A DNA stretch of 64,000 nt from Prolixibacteraceae bacterium JC049 (GCA_023369685.1 SACZ01000005.1:302005-366004), one strand, 5' to 3'; counted from the first letter of the stretch, positions 17,395-26,011 are shown. Notes: generated by a model not told the origin, from the sequence alone. Program-made: numbers and translations.

Positions 17395-17748
17395 ATGAAG
17401 ACACAAATATCAGCAGTTGCAATTATACATCTCGCTCTGGCATCGCTAGGATTACTTATGCTATTCTTGATATATCTATTCGCCGGAGTTGCCATGCAAT
17501 TCATAGACGAACCTATAGTTGCCAATCTTGGGCCATTAGTACTAGGAGTGATATTTACCATCTTAGGATTAAAGCATGTTATTACCATTATTGGTGCAAT
17601 TGGGCTTATGAAATATAAAAACTGGGGACGAATTTTAATCCTGATTGTATCCGCTCTTGACTTGTTAAGCTTCCCTATTGGAACAGCATTGGGAGTTTAC
17701 AGTTTCTGGGCACTACTCAATAACGAGTCCCAACAACTATTCGATTAA
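17395..17748 (+). CDS. Small membrane protein of unknown function
   Basis: The 117-residue product has three to four hydrophobic helices. MKTQISAVAIIHLALASLGLL opens the first, and the last ends in GVYSFWALLNNESQQLF. The pattern is like small Bacteroidota membrane proteins in which a WALLNNE-like motif follows the final helix. I do not recognise a function. It lies 66 bases after the DUF1080 gene and ends at a shared terminator. Confidence 0.65.
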   Translation: MKTQISAVAIIHLALASLGLLMLFLIYLFAGVAMQFIDEPIVANLGPLVLGVIFTILGLKHVITIIGAIGLMKYKNWGRILILIVSALDLLSFPIGTALGVYSFWALLNNESQQLFD

Positions 17749-17769
17749 TCATCAATTCATATAAAAATA

Positions 17770-17804
17770 AAAAGCCCTTCTATCATCTGAAAGAAGGGCT
17801 TTTC
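17770..17804. terminator. Bidirectional terminator between small membrane protein and adk
   Basis: A perfect 12-bp stem (17770-17781 with 17792-17803) is flanked by A-runs and T-runs. It serves the + strand gene ending at 17748 and the minus strand adk ending at 17827. Confidence 0.9.
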
Positions 17805-17826
17805 TATATGTTGTTATAAGTATTTG

Positions 17827-18399
17827 TTATAACTTTTCAACTACAGCAACTAAACGAGCAGCAATCTCTTCAACTGATCCCATTCCTTCTACTTTATGTA
17901 GCTTCGACTGATTGTTGTAGTATTTTTTCAAAGGAGAAGTTTTCTCGTTGTAAATCTTAATTCGATTTTCAATGATTGATTGCTCCTGGTCATCTGCACG
18001 GCCAGAATCTTTTCCTCGGTTCAACAAACGCTTCACCAGTTCGTCTTTCTCAACTTCCAAGCTAAGCATTCCCTTTACTTCAGCATTGTAGTCGACCAAT
18101 ACAACATCAAATGCTTCAGCCTGAGCAACCGTACGAGGGAAACCATCGAAAATAATTCCTTTTGCATCTTGGTTTGCATCCAATTTCGATTTAATCATTT
18201 CGATTACAATATCATCAGATACCAACTCTCCTTTATCCATGAATTTCTTAGCCTGAACACCAAGCTCTGTTCCAGCTGCAATTTCACTTCTTAATAAGTC
18301 GCCAGTAGACAAGTGCAACAAACCAAACCTTTCTATCAAAAGCTCAGCCTGAGTACCTTTACCTGCCCCTGGAGGGCCAAATAAAACTAGATTCAACAT
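17827..18399 (-). CDS. adk: Adenylate kinase
   Basis: It interconverts AMP plus ATP with two ADP. The 190-residue protein has the P-loop GPPGAGKGT at 8-16, STGDLLR for AMP binding, GFPRT and the lid arginine segment LLNRGKDSGRADD. The lid is the short type without zinc cysteines, which fits the short length. hpt lies 30 bases upstream on the same strand. The hpt-adk pair is a purine-salvage unit that in relatives continues into obgE. Confidence 0.96.
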   Translation of the reverse strand: MLNLVLFGPPGAGKGTQAELLIERFGLLHLSTGDLLRSEIAAGTELGVQAKKFMDKGELVSDDIVIEMIKSKLDANQDAKGIIFDGFPRTVAQAEAFDVVLVDYNAEVKGMLSLEVEKDELVKRLLNRGKDSGRADDQEQSIIENRIKIYNEKTSPLKKYYNNQSKLHKVEGMGSVEEIAARLVAVVEKL

Positions 18400-18429
18400 G
18401 ATTATTTATCTTTAAATAAGATTTAACTA

Positions 18430-18969
18430 TTATTCTTCAACTACCGAGTAGATATCTTTTAGATTTCGGCCACGGCCGTTATAATCTAAACCATATCCAA
18501 CAATGAAGTCGTTAGGAATCTCAAGTCCTACATAGTCTAGAGTGATATCTTTTTTCAAAGCGTTTGGTTTAAACAATAAAGTTGCAATTTTAATCTCCTT
18601 TGGATCAAGTGCATTCAATTGACGTAAAATTTGGTCCATTGAAATTCCTGTATCCACAATATCTTCCAAAATTACAACAGTACGACCTTTAATGCTTTCG
18701 TTCAAACCAATTAGGTGCTTTACTTTTCCTGTCGTTGAAGTTCCTTCATAAGAAGCCATCTTCACAAATGAGATTTCCGCTTCGAAGTTAAGGTGCTTAA
18801 ATAGATCTCCGGCAAACATAAAAGCGCCGTTCAATACACTGATAAATAATGGTTCTTTATCATTTAGCTCATTATTCATTTTATGAGCCATCTCTTTAAT
18901 TGAAGCTTCAATCTTCTCGAATGGAAGATACAATTCGAAGCTTTTATCCAAAACTTTAATTGTTGTCAT
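18430..18969 (-). CDS. hpt: Hypoxanthine phosphoribosyltransferase
   Basis: This purine salvage enzyme makes IMP or GMP from hypoxanthine or guanine and PRPP. The 179-residue protein has the type I PRTase fold signature VVILEDIVDTG at 98-108 (PRPP loop), SVLNGAFMFAGDL earlier, and a late FIVGYGLDYNGRGRNL segment contacting the base. It is the first gene of the hpt-adk operon. Confidence 0.94.
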   Translation of the reverse strand: MTTIKVLDKSFELYLPFEKIEASIKEMAHKMNNELNDKEPLFISVLNGAFMFAGDLFKHLNFEAEISFVKMASYEGTSTTGKVKHLIGLNESIKGRTVVILEDIVDTGISMDQILRQLNALDPKEIKIATLLFKPNALKKDITLDYVGLEIPNDFIVGYGLDYNGRGRNLKDIYSVVEE

Positions 18970-19217
18970 CAGTTCTGTTATTTGGTCTTTTCAGTTTCTA
19001 TTTAACATCGAAAAAGGAACCTAGATAAAAATACATCAATTTTTTGTAGGAAAGACATAAATTCATGCCAAGGTTTCCTAAAATTAATTTTCTTTGTGCA
19101 AATGACTGACAATCTTGTCAAACAGATTATTTGACAATGACTTATTTAGTCGTTTTTAAAAGAAAGGGTGCAAATTAACAAAACAAATTTCTCATAGAAA
19201 AATAAATCTCTGAAAAC
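18970..19217. other. Divergent hpt/purE intergenic region with palindrome
   Basis: These 248 bases separate two divergent purine genes. The region holds the near-perfect palindrome TGACAATCTTGTCA at 19107-19120 (6-base arms, 2-base centre). A further half-like copy TTGACAATGA lies at 19131-19140. No perfect -7 box was found for either gene. It may be an operator region, but that is inference. Confidence 0.35.
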
Positions 19218-19724
19218 ATGAAACCTATTGTAAGTATCATCATGGGAAGCACTTCTGATCTACAGATCATGGAAAAAGCTGCTGCTTTCCTAAACGAAAT
19301 GGAAATTCCTTTTGAGATCAATGCTCTTTCAGCACACAGAACTCCTGATGCAGTGGAAAAATTTGCCAAGGAAGCATCTGACCGAGGAATTAAAGTAATT
19401 ATTGCCGGCGCCGGCATGGCTGCTCACCTTCCAGGTGTTATTGCAGCAATGACTACACTTCCTGTAATTGGTGTACCTATTAAAGCAAGTTTAGACGGAA
19501 TGGATGCCCTTTTGGCTATTGCCCAAATGCCTCCGGGAATTCCAGTTGCCACTGTTGCTATTAATGGCGCACAAAACGCAGGAATTCTTGCACTTCAAAT
19601 GTTGGCTTTAGGAGACGAAAAGCTGGCTGCTAAAATGGTGCAATTTAAAGAAGACCTTAAACAGAAAATCGTAAAAGCCAACCAAGAGTTAGCTACTGTA
19701 AAGTACGATTTTAAGACTAACTAA
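19218..19724 (+). CDS. purE: N5-carboxyaminoimidazole ribonucleotide mutase
   Basis: This is the class I PurE of de novo purine synthesis, converting N5-CAIR to CAIR. In the 168-residue protein the phosphate-binding GSTSD is at 10-14, the catalytic SAHRTP at 38-43, and IIAGAGMAAHLPG follows. Length fits class I. No purK is seen nearby. It is divergent from hpt, so salvage and synthesis share one control region. Confidence 0.95.
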   Translation: MKPIVSIIMGSTSDLQIMEKAAAFLNEMEIPFEINALSAHRTPDAVEKFAKEASDRGIKVIIAGAGMAAHLPGVIAAMTTLPVIGVPIKASLDGMDALLAIAQMPPGIPVATVAINGAQNAGILALQMLALGDEKLAAKMVQFKEDLKQKIVKANQELATVKYDFKTN

Positions 19725-19813
19725 GTCGCTGGACAAAGTTCTCGTAATTTCGTAAATTATATGGAACGATATGAGGCGGAGTAAATTCCGCCTCAATATA
19801 AAACCATATAATA

Positions 19814-20626
19814 ATGCGACTCCTTTCTTTACTATTCCTCTTATGTGTGATGTGCGGTCATGGTTATTCTCAGCGACTGCAAAACAACGGAGCTTATTCC
19901 GAAGCCATCTGCAATGCATCTGTTACACTAAACAATGCTGAAGCCATCTTTCACAATCAGGCCGGCCTAGCTCAACTTTCCAAATCGGAAATCCTAATCG
20001 CTTATAAAAACAGATTTCAACTTAAAGAGCTGGCCATTCAATCGGCAGGAATTACAACTCCTATTTTTCAAGGAAATTTATTTGCTGCTTTCTCTAAAAC
20101 TGGTAACTCCAACTGGAACGAATATGTAATTTCTACAGGATATGCCCGCTCTTTCGGTAAAAATTGGCAAGCGGCTTTTGCTTTCTATTATTTTACTCAA
20201 CAACTGACCTACGAAAAAAGCAACACCCAGCTTTTCAGTTACTCCATTGGTCTTATCTATCAAATGAACAAGCTAAAATTCGGTTTTCATTTATTCAATC
20301 CTACCAACAGCAACTACTCTGTAAATATCAACCAGCCATCGCACCCTCTACAACTACGAATTGGAGCAAGCTATAAAGCCAACTCTTTTCTTTCTGTGAA
20401 CATTGAAACAACTTATCAGAAAAACAACGATACACCTTTCAATATTGGCATTGAATATTACCTCAACAAGCAGGTTACACTACTAGGAGGAGCATCGACA
20501 CTTTATGCCAAGCGCTCATTTGGCATACATTATCAACACAAAAAACTGGGAGGAACAATTGCATTCTCTAGCCATCAACATTTAGGTTTCTCGCCCACAA
20601 TAACCCTTAAATACCAATTCCGATGA
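19814..20626 (+). CDS. PorV/PorQ-like outer-membrane beta-barrel protein
   Basis: The 270-residue product has a signal peptide (MRLLSLLFLLCVMCGHGYS). It then has the segment NNAEAIFHNQAGLAQLS, which resembles the start of FadL/PorV-type barrels, followed by alternating polar/hydrophobic strands and a final aromatic residue region (TLKYQFR) expected of an outer-membrane barrel. It overlaps the next gene by four bases (ATGA), so the two are translationally coupled. A type IX secretion role has been shown for some PorV-like proteins, but I cannot claim it here. Confidence 0.65.
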   Translation: MRLLSLLFLLCVMCGHGYSQRLQNNGAYSEAICNASVTLNNAEAIFHNQAGLAQLSKSEILIAYKNRFQLKELAIQSAGITTPIFQGNLFAAFSKTGNSNWNEYVISTGYARSFGKNWQAAFAFYYFTQQLTYEKSNTQLFSYSIGLIYQMNKLKFGFHLFNPTNSNYSVNINQPSHPLQLRIGASYKANSFLSVNIETTYQKNNDTPFNIGIEYYLNKQVTLLGGASTLYAKRSFGIHYQHKKLGGTIAFSSHQHLGFSPTITLKYQFR

Positions 20627-22605
20627 AATACACGACTTTACTTTTCGCTGCATTTCTCTTTTCGTTCAACGTTTCGTTTGCTCAAGAAGAGAAGAATATC
20701 GATCAAATAATTGAATCGCTATTGGAACACTTTGTCGATGACGAAAGCTTAAACAAAGAACAACTCATTATCGACCTATATCATTATGCCGAAAATCCTA
20801 TTAATATCAATTATACCTCCGCTGAAGAATTGAGGAAGTTGCATCTTTTGAGCGAATTCCAAATCAGTCAACTACAAAGTTACATTCAACAATACGGGAA
20901 CCTTTTATCCATTCATGAATTACAAGTTATAAAAGGCTTCACCGATGCAGACAAGCAACGACTTGCTCCTTTTCTCACCTTTCAACAGGAGTTTAACATT
21001 ACTACGACCCCAACAAAAAACGAACTGATTTCACGAATTTCATCAACCCTTCAAACTCCCAATGGTTACAAAAAAGGAGTTTACCAAGGAAGTAAATTGA
21101 AGAAATATTTCCGGATTAAAGCATTTCCAAAATCCAACATTCAGGTTGGAGTAACCGCAGAAACAGATGCCGGAGAACCTTTTTTCAAGTCGAGAAACAA
21201 ATATGGTTTCGACTTCTATTCCGGCTATTTTAGTTTTCGTCCTAAAAGAATAATAAACGAGGTTATTGTAGGAGATTATCGCATGCAACACGGTATGGGG
21301 CTAGCCATATGGTATGGCTATAAAAATTCAAAAGGAGCACAAACGACACAAATAACAACTCCTGCCACCGGTTTGAGTCCCTACTCTTCAACTGATGAGA
21401 ATCGCTTTTTAAGAGGAGTTGCATCTTATGGAAAGATAAAAAGCTGGAGGTGGAACCTATTTTACTCCAACCATAAAATAGATGGCAACAAAGAAAACCA
21501 AACAGTTACATCTCATCCTAATTCCGGCCTACATCGAACTGAAAACGAGCTGGACAAAAAACACCAACAAACAGAACAGATCACAGGTGCTACGGTTTCT
21601 TATCAGAGAAACACCTTTCAAATTGGGATAGGTTACTTTTTGCAAAAGTATAAGCTACCGCTTATACCTCAACAACGGCCAGACAACCTCTTTCGATTTA
21701 CAGGAAAAAGCAATTCCAACATTTCATTGAACTACACCTGGCACCTTAATTTCTTAAGCTTGATGGGAGAAATAGCACAAAGTAAATCAAAAGGACTTGC
21801 CATTGCTCAATCGGCCAATGTTTTGCTATCCGACCAATTGAAAATGACACTTCACTACAGAAATATTGCCAGAGATTTTCACTCTATTGCCGGAACAACC
21901 TTCTCACAAAGTAGTTCTCCAATCAATGAAAATGGGTTTTATTCTGGGATTGAATTCTTGCCATGGGAAAACTGGCAAGTAAACGCATACATGGACAGCT
22001 ACCAATTCAATTGGTTAAAATACAATGAAATTTCTCCTACCGATGGATACGACTGGTTTCTTCAAATAAAACGACAATTGAATAGACTAAACTCCATTTA
22101 TTTACGAATAAAACATTCCTCAAATCGCCGTTCACTTACTGACGCCCCCATAAAGCAATTGTCCAATATAAAATCCAGCTCTTACCGACTTCAATACAAG
22201 CACACTTTCAACGATCGGCTATCCTCAACCAGCAGAGCAGAAGTGAAACAGCTTATTTCTCCAGAAAAAGAAACAGGCTGGCTCTTGGCACAAACTTTTA
22301 AGTGGCAAGCCTCCCCGAAACTAAAGCTATACGGGCGAGTTGCTTATTTCAATACACCCAGCTATGCTTCGCGCATTTACATTTACGAAAACGATGCTCT
22401 TTACAACTTTTCAACTCCCGCATTCTGGGATAAGGGAGTTCGGCTTTATATATTGACACAGCTCAAGCTAAAAAAGTCACTATCCATTTGGTTAAAATTA
22501 AGCGATACTTATAAACTAAATCAAGAGCAGATGGGCTCTGGAAACAACCAAATCCAAGCTTCTCATTTAACCGAATTTAAACTCCAACTTCGATATCGAT
22601 TTTAA
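20623..22605 (+). CDS. Helix-hairpin-helix protein with C-terminal outer-membrane barrel
   Basis: The 660-residue protein has a signal peptide (to about residue 20). A helical region (about 50-120) follows with tandem ComEA-like HhH units: NPININYTSAEELRKLHLL and LLSIHELQVIKGFTDADKQ. From about 135 to the end it is rich in amphipathic beta strands, with GDYRMQHGMGLAIW and a terminal aromatic-ended strand (KLQLRYRF), typical of an outer-membrane barrel. HhH units usually bind DNA backbone or partner proteins. Here they would face the periplasm. The architecture is recurrent in Bacteroidota, but I know of no proven function. It is coupled to the barrel gene before it. Confidence 0.72.
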   Translation: MKYTTLLFAAFLFSFNVSFAQEEKNIDQIIESLLEHFVDDESLNKEQLIIDLYHYAENPININYTSAEELRKLHLLSEFQISQLQSYIQQYGNLLSIHELQVIKGFTDADKQRLAPFLTFQQEFNITTTPTKNELISRISSTLQTPNGYKKGVYQGSKLKKYFRIKAFPKSNIQVGVTAETDAGEPFFKSRNKYGFDFYSGYFSFRPKRIINEVIVGDYRMQHGMGLAIWYGYKNSKGAQTTQITTPATGLSPYSSTDENRFLRGVASYGKIKSWRWNLFYSNHKIDGNKENQTVTSHPNSGLHRTENELDKKHQQTEQITGATVSYQRNTFQIGIGYFLQKYKLPLIPQQRPDNLFRFTGKSNSNISLNYTWHLNFLSLMGEIAQSKSKGLAIAQSANVLLSDQLKMTLHYRNIARDFHSIAGTTFSQSSSPINENGFYSGIEFLPWENWQVNAYMDSYQFNWLKYNEISPTDGYDWFLQIKRQLNRLNSIYLRIKHSSNRRSLTDAPIKQLSNIKSSSYRLQYKHTFNDRLSSTSRAEVKQLISPEKETGWLLAQTFKWQASPKLKLYGRVAYFNTPSYASRIYIYENDALYNFSTPAFWDKGVRLYILTQLKLKKSLSIWLKLSDTYKLNQEQMGSGNNQIQASHLTEFKLQLRYRF

Positions 22606-22646
22606 CAAGCAAAACGGAAAAAATTATAAAACACCTTTATTTATTA

Positions 22647-22675
22647 TTGATCAATACCGATTATTTGTATTTTTG
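22647..22675 (+). promoter_or_regulatory. Promoter of acyltransferase gene
   Basis: TATTTTTG at 22668-22675 is a perfect -7 box, with TTG at 22647-22649 and an 18-base spacer. The leader to the ATG at 22752 is about 70 bases. Confidence 0.6.
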
Positions 22676-22751
22676 CGCCCTGCAATTAGAGCAGATCGAA
22701 CCAACCTGTATAAAAAGGTTGATTTATATCATTAACAGCAATTTACACAGC

Positions 22752-23888
22752 ATGAGTTTCAATGACATTAGGCCTTATTCGGATGAAGAATTAAATCAGG
22801 AGTTAAATACTTTAATTAACGACCCCGAATTTGAACCTATCCTTTCATACATTTTTAAGGACGAAAACATTGTAAAACAAGTTAAAGCACAACTTGGAAC
22901 AATGAATAATGTCCGTGATTTTCAATTGAATTTCATGTATCCATTGGTGAAGCAAATTATTGCTGAAAGCACTGATGGTGTAACTTGTTCTGGTATTGAG
23001 AATCTGCAAAAAGATAAGGCTTACATTTTTATTTCGAATCACAGAGACATTATTCTCGATTCTGCATTTATGAATGGATTAATGTTTCAGGAAGATTTAA
23101 ATACAACCGAAATTGCTATCGGAAGTAACCTTTTAATCTTCGATTGGATTACCCGTTTGGTTCGTATCAACAGAGCTTTCATTGTAAAAAGAAATATTCC
23201 GGTTAAGCAGCAATTGCTCGCTTCCAGAGAATTATCGCAATACATCCGCCACGTAATTACTGAGAAAGGGGAATCTATTTGGATTGCACAGCGCGAAGGA
23301 AGAAGTAAAGATGGTAACGACGCTACTCAGCCAGCTCTTCTGAAAATGCTGAATATGAGTAATTGCAAAAGCAAAGATTTCGTAGAAGGCTTTAAAGAAC
23401 TATGCTTAGTACCTTTGGCTATTTCGTATGAAATTGAGCCTTGTGGCAATGAGAAAGTAGTAGAGCTACTGAATCGTTCTGAGAATACGGAGTTTAAAAA
23501 AACACCTAAGGATGATTTATTGGCTATGAGTGAAGGTTTGAAAAATGCCAAAGGAAGAGTTCATTTTGCCTTTGGAAAACCAATTACTACAGAACTAGAG
23601 CAAGTAGCTGAATCGGGTAAATTAAATGATCAATTGGCTGGATTGGCATCACTTGTCGACCAACAGATTCACACCAATTATAAATTGTGGCCTACCAACT
23701 ACATTGCATACGATATTTTAAACAATACCGATAAGTACTCGCAAGAATATACTCCGGAACAAAAAGAAAAGTTCATTCAAGTTACCAATGAACGTTTAGA
23801 GATTCTGGGAGAAAGAAAAGAAGCAGGCAAAGGTCTTTGGATGAACATGTATGCTAATCCTGTTATCAACAAAGAAAACGCCAACTAA
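22752..23888 (+). CDS. Lysophospholipid acyltransferase (PlsC/PlsB type)
   Basis: It should transfer an acyl chain to a glycerophosphate lipid or a similar acceptor at the inner membrane. In the 378-residue protein the acceptor motif reads ISNHRDIILD (His97 to Asp103) and the second block reads IAQREGRSKDG. The His-to-Asp spacing is one residue longer than the usual HX4D, although the same HRDI.LD form occurs in Bacteroidota relatives. The frame is open to 22647, but ATG at 22752 lies after the promoter and gives a family-like start. It ends in TAATG overlapping the HAD gene start by one base, so the pair is coupled. Confidence 0.8.
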   Translation: MSFNDIRPYSDEELNQELNTLINDPEFEPILSYIFKDENIVKQVKAQLGTMNNVRDFQLNFMYPLVKQIIAESTDGVTCSGIENLQKDKAYIFISNHRDIILDSAFMNGLMFQEDLNTTEIAIGSNLLIFDWITRLVRINRAFIVKRNIPVKQQLLASRELSQYIRHVITEKGESIWIAQREGRSKDGNDATQPALLKMLNMSNCKSKDFVEGFKELCLVPLAISYEIEPCGNEKVVELLNRSENTEFKKTPKDDLLAMSEGLKNAKGRVHFAFGKPITTELEQVAESGKLNDQLAGLASLVDQQIHTNYKLWPTNYIAYDILNNTDKYSQEYTPEQKEKFIQVTNERLEILGERKEAGKGLWMNMYANPVINKENAN

Positions 23889-24526
23889 TGCTTCAAGCTT
23901 TTGACAACATAATCTGGGATTGGAATGGTACGCTTTTAAACGACCAGGAAATTACAATGCAATGTATCAATCGGGTTTTAAAAAGCAGAGGTCTTGACCA
24001 ACTCAACACCAACAGCTACCGAGAAGCATTCGACTTTCCAATTAAAGATTATTACGCCAGAATCGGATTCGACTTCGACAAAGATCCTTTCTCAATTCTG
24101 GCAGAAGAATTCATTAGCGACTACTATTCTGTAATTGATCAAGCTCAATTGCACGTCGGCGTTAATCAGTTATTAGACCAACTGAGAACCAACAGTAAAA
24201 ATCTTTTTGTGCTTTCGGCAATGGAACACCAATCGTTGCTGAAAACACTGAAACAGCATGACATTCTACACTTCTTCAGTGATGTTAGTGGACTGAATGA
24301 CCATCATGCAGCATCCAAATCAGAGAACGGAATCAAACTACTTAATCATCATCAGCTTGATCCGAAGAAAACGGTGTTAATAGGCGATACTACTCACGAC
24401 GCTGATACCGCCAAGCTAATTGGCTGTCAGTGCATCTTATTCAGCCAAGGACATCAATCTTTCCAGAAGCTACAAGCTACACAATTCCCAATTATTGATG
24501 AGCTTCATAAGTTATTCATCAACTAA
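23888..24526 (+). CDS. HAD-superfamily hydrolase (phosphoglycolate-phosphatase-like)
   Basis: The 212-residue protein has HAD motif I as DWNGTLLND (nucleophile Asp11). Motif II is FVLSAM, and motif IV is the acidic LIGDTTHDADTAK. The residue two after the nucleophile is Asn rather than the usual Asp that acts as general acid. This DWNGT form is seen in a Bacteroidota subgroup, so it is probably functional but may change chemistry. Cap helices lie between motifs I and II. It is translationally coupled to the acyltransferase. Substrate unknown. Confidence 0.8.
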   Translation: MLQAFDNIIWDWNGTLLNDQEITMQCINRVLKSRGLDQLNTNSYREAFDFPIKDYYARIGFDFDKDPFSILAEEFISDYYSVIDQAQLHVGVNQLLDQLRTNSKNLFVLSAMEHQSLLKTLKQHDILHFFSDVSGLNDHHAASKSENGIKLLNHHQLDPKKTVLIGDTTHDADTAKLIGCQCILFSQGHQSFQKLQATQFPIIDELHKLFIN

Positions 24527-24547
24527 GAATCTTTTTTCAAATTAATT

Positions 24548-24706
24548 CAATTTTGCGGGTCACTTTTTCGCTCTTTTTAGAACTAACTATAAAGAGCTTT
24601 CGCACACAACTTGAACAATAATTCTGTTTATACCCGAAGCGACATTTTCATAAGATAACCAATACAGGAAGCTCGCAAAAGGAAGGCACCCCTTGCCTTC
24701 TTTTTT
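24548..24706 (+). ncRNA. Candidate small structured RNA or long 3' UTR
   Basis: A near-consensus -7 box (CAATTTTG, 24548-24555) is followed by about 140 bases with no convincing ORF. A hairpin has arms CTCTTTTTAG and CTATAAAGAG near 24571-24596, and a strong terminator ends the stretch (7-bp GAAGGCA/TGCCTTC, 24682-24700, then six T). The terminator lies 155 bases after the HAD gene stop, farther than normal. This may be an independent small RNA or merely a long 3' UTR. I do not recognise it as 6S, SRP RNA or tmRNA. Confidence 0.3.
24682..24706 (+). terminator. Intrinsic terminator downstream of HAD gene
   Basis: The stem 24682-24688 pairs with 24694-24700 around a 5-base loop and is followed by TTTTTT. 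Confidence 0.88.
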
Positions 24707-24730
24707 GTTTTCCACCATTATAATAGCGCA

Positions 24731-24761
24731 AAAAAATGCTCGAGTAATATTGCTCGAGCAT
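24731..24761 (-). terminator. Terminator of uracil permease gene
   Basis: A perfect 9-bp stem (24736-24744 with 24753-24761) containing CTCGAG arms is followed on the minus strand by a T-run (24731-24735). Confidence 0.88.
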
Positions 24762-24784
24762 TCTTTTATATATTGTTTTAACGA

Positions 24785-26011
24785 TTATTCCTCGTCATGA
24801 ACTACATCTATTTTTTTCGATGCGCCTGGTAAAATCAAGTTCAAGATAATACCAACAACCGAAGCCAAACCAATTCCTGCCAACGAGAAGTTACCCCAGC
24901 TAATTACTGCTCCACCAATACCAACAGTTAGTACAATAGAAACAATTACCTGGTTACGTGTTTTTGTCATATCAGTTTTCGAATCGATAAGCGTTTTAAT
25001 ACCTACCGAAGCAATCATTCCGAATAACAACAACATAATTCCACCCAATACTGCCTGAGGAATAGTTTTCAAGAAACCACTCACTTTTCCTACCAATGAG
25101 AAAACAATAGCTGTAATGGCCGAAATACGAAGAATCAAGGGATTAGTAACCTTTGTCAAAGAGATAGCTCCTGTTACTTCTGAATAAGTTGTATTTGGAG
25201 GTCCACCAAAGAATCCTGCAAAAGCAGTTGCCACACCATCACCTAGCAAAGTACGGTGCAAACCTGGTTTTTCAATGAAATTTTTATCGGCAACACCACC
25301 AATTGCGTACATATCACCTACGTGCTCAATAATAGGAGCAATTGCAACTGGCACCATATACAAGATAGCAGCCCAGTTGAACTCTGGCATTGTGAATTCT
25401 GGTAACCCAAACCACGCCGCATCTGCAATAGGCTTAAAGTCTACTGCTCCTGCAATAACAGCAGCAACATATCCCACAATGATACCTGCAAAGATTGGAA
25501 TTAATTTCAATAATCCTTTTGCAAAAATAACCACTACTACCGCGGTCATTAGAGCCAAAATAGCAATCCACCATTCGGTTTTAGCCATATTAACACCTAC
25601 TGAAGCCAATGAAAGTCCGATGATCATAATAACCGGCCCTACAACCACAGAAGGGAAAAGACGTTCGATAAAGCTTAACCCACGTGCTTTAACCAACGCA
25701 GAAACTAAAGTGTATACAATACCTACCGCTATTAACCCAGATAGCGTTCCTGGCAAGCCATACAATTTAGTCGATTCGATGATAGGAGCAATAAATGCAA
25801 AACTACTCCCTAAGAAAACAGGCACCTGCCCCTTGGTAATTAAGTGGAAAATTAATGTTCCCACACCTGCAGTAAATAATGCTACTGCCGGATCGATTCC
25901 CACTAGAAGAGGAACCAAAACCGTTGCTCCAAATGCCACGAACAAAAACTGAACTCCTAAGATCGAGTTCCGAAAGTTCAAGCCATTCCCATTCGCATTC
26001 AATTTCGACAT
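24785..26011 (-). CDS. uraA: Uracil/xanthine-type nucleobase permease
   Basis: This 408-residue inner-membrane symporter has about 12-14 helices, of the NCS2 (NAT) family. Family features are LVPLLVGIDPAVALFTAG near the start, VPVAIAPIIEHVGDMYAIG with the substrate-site glutamate, and GGPPNTTYSEVTGAISLT. The short length and IEHVGD form fit UraA-like uracil:proton symporters better than xanthine/urate members. It stands alone between its own terminator and recJ. The exact base is inferred. Confidence 0.85.
   Translation of the reverse strand: MSKLNANGNGLNFRNSILGVQFLFVAFGATVLVPLLVGIDPAVALFTAGVGTLIFHLITKGQVPVFLGSSFAFIAPIIESTKLYGLPGTLSGLIAVGIVYTLVSALVKARGLSFIERLFPSVVVGPVIMIIGLSLASVGVNMAKTEWWIAILALMTAVVVVIFAKGLLKLIPIFAGIIVGYVAAVIAGAVDFKPIADAAWFGLPEFTMPEFNWAAILYMVPVAIAPIIEHVGDMYAIGGVADKNFIEKPGLHRTLLGDGVATAFAGFFGGPPNTTYSEVTGAISLTKVTNPLILRISAITAIVFSLVGKVSGFLKTIPQAVLGGIMLLLFGMIASVGIKTLIDSKTDMTKTRNQVIVSIVLTVGIGGAVISWGNFSLAGIGLASVVGIILNLILPGASKKIDVVHDEE

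Noticed and set aside
25275..25952. 225-codon + strand frame opposite the uracil permease
   Set aside because: It is antisense to a clear NCS2 permease, and its low-complexity Ala/Thr/Ile-rich product is what the complement of a hydrophobic gene gives.
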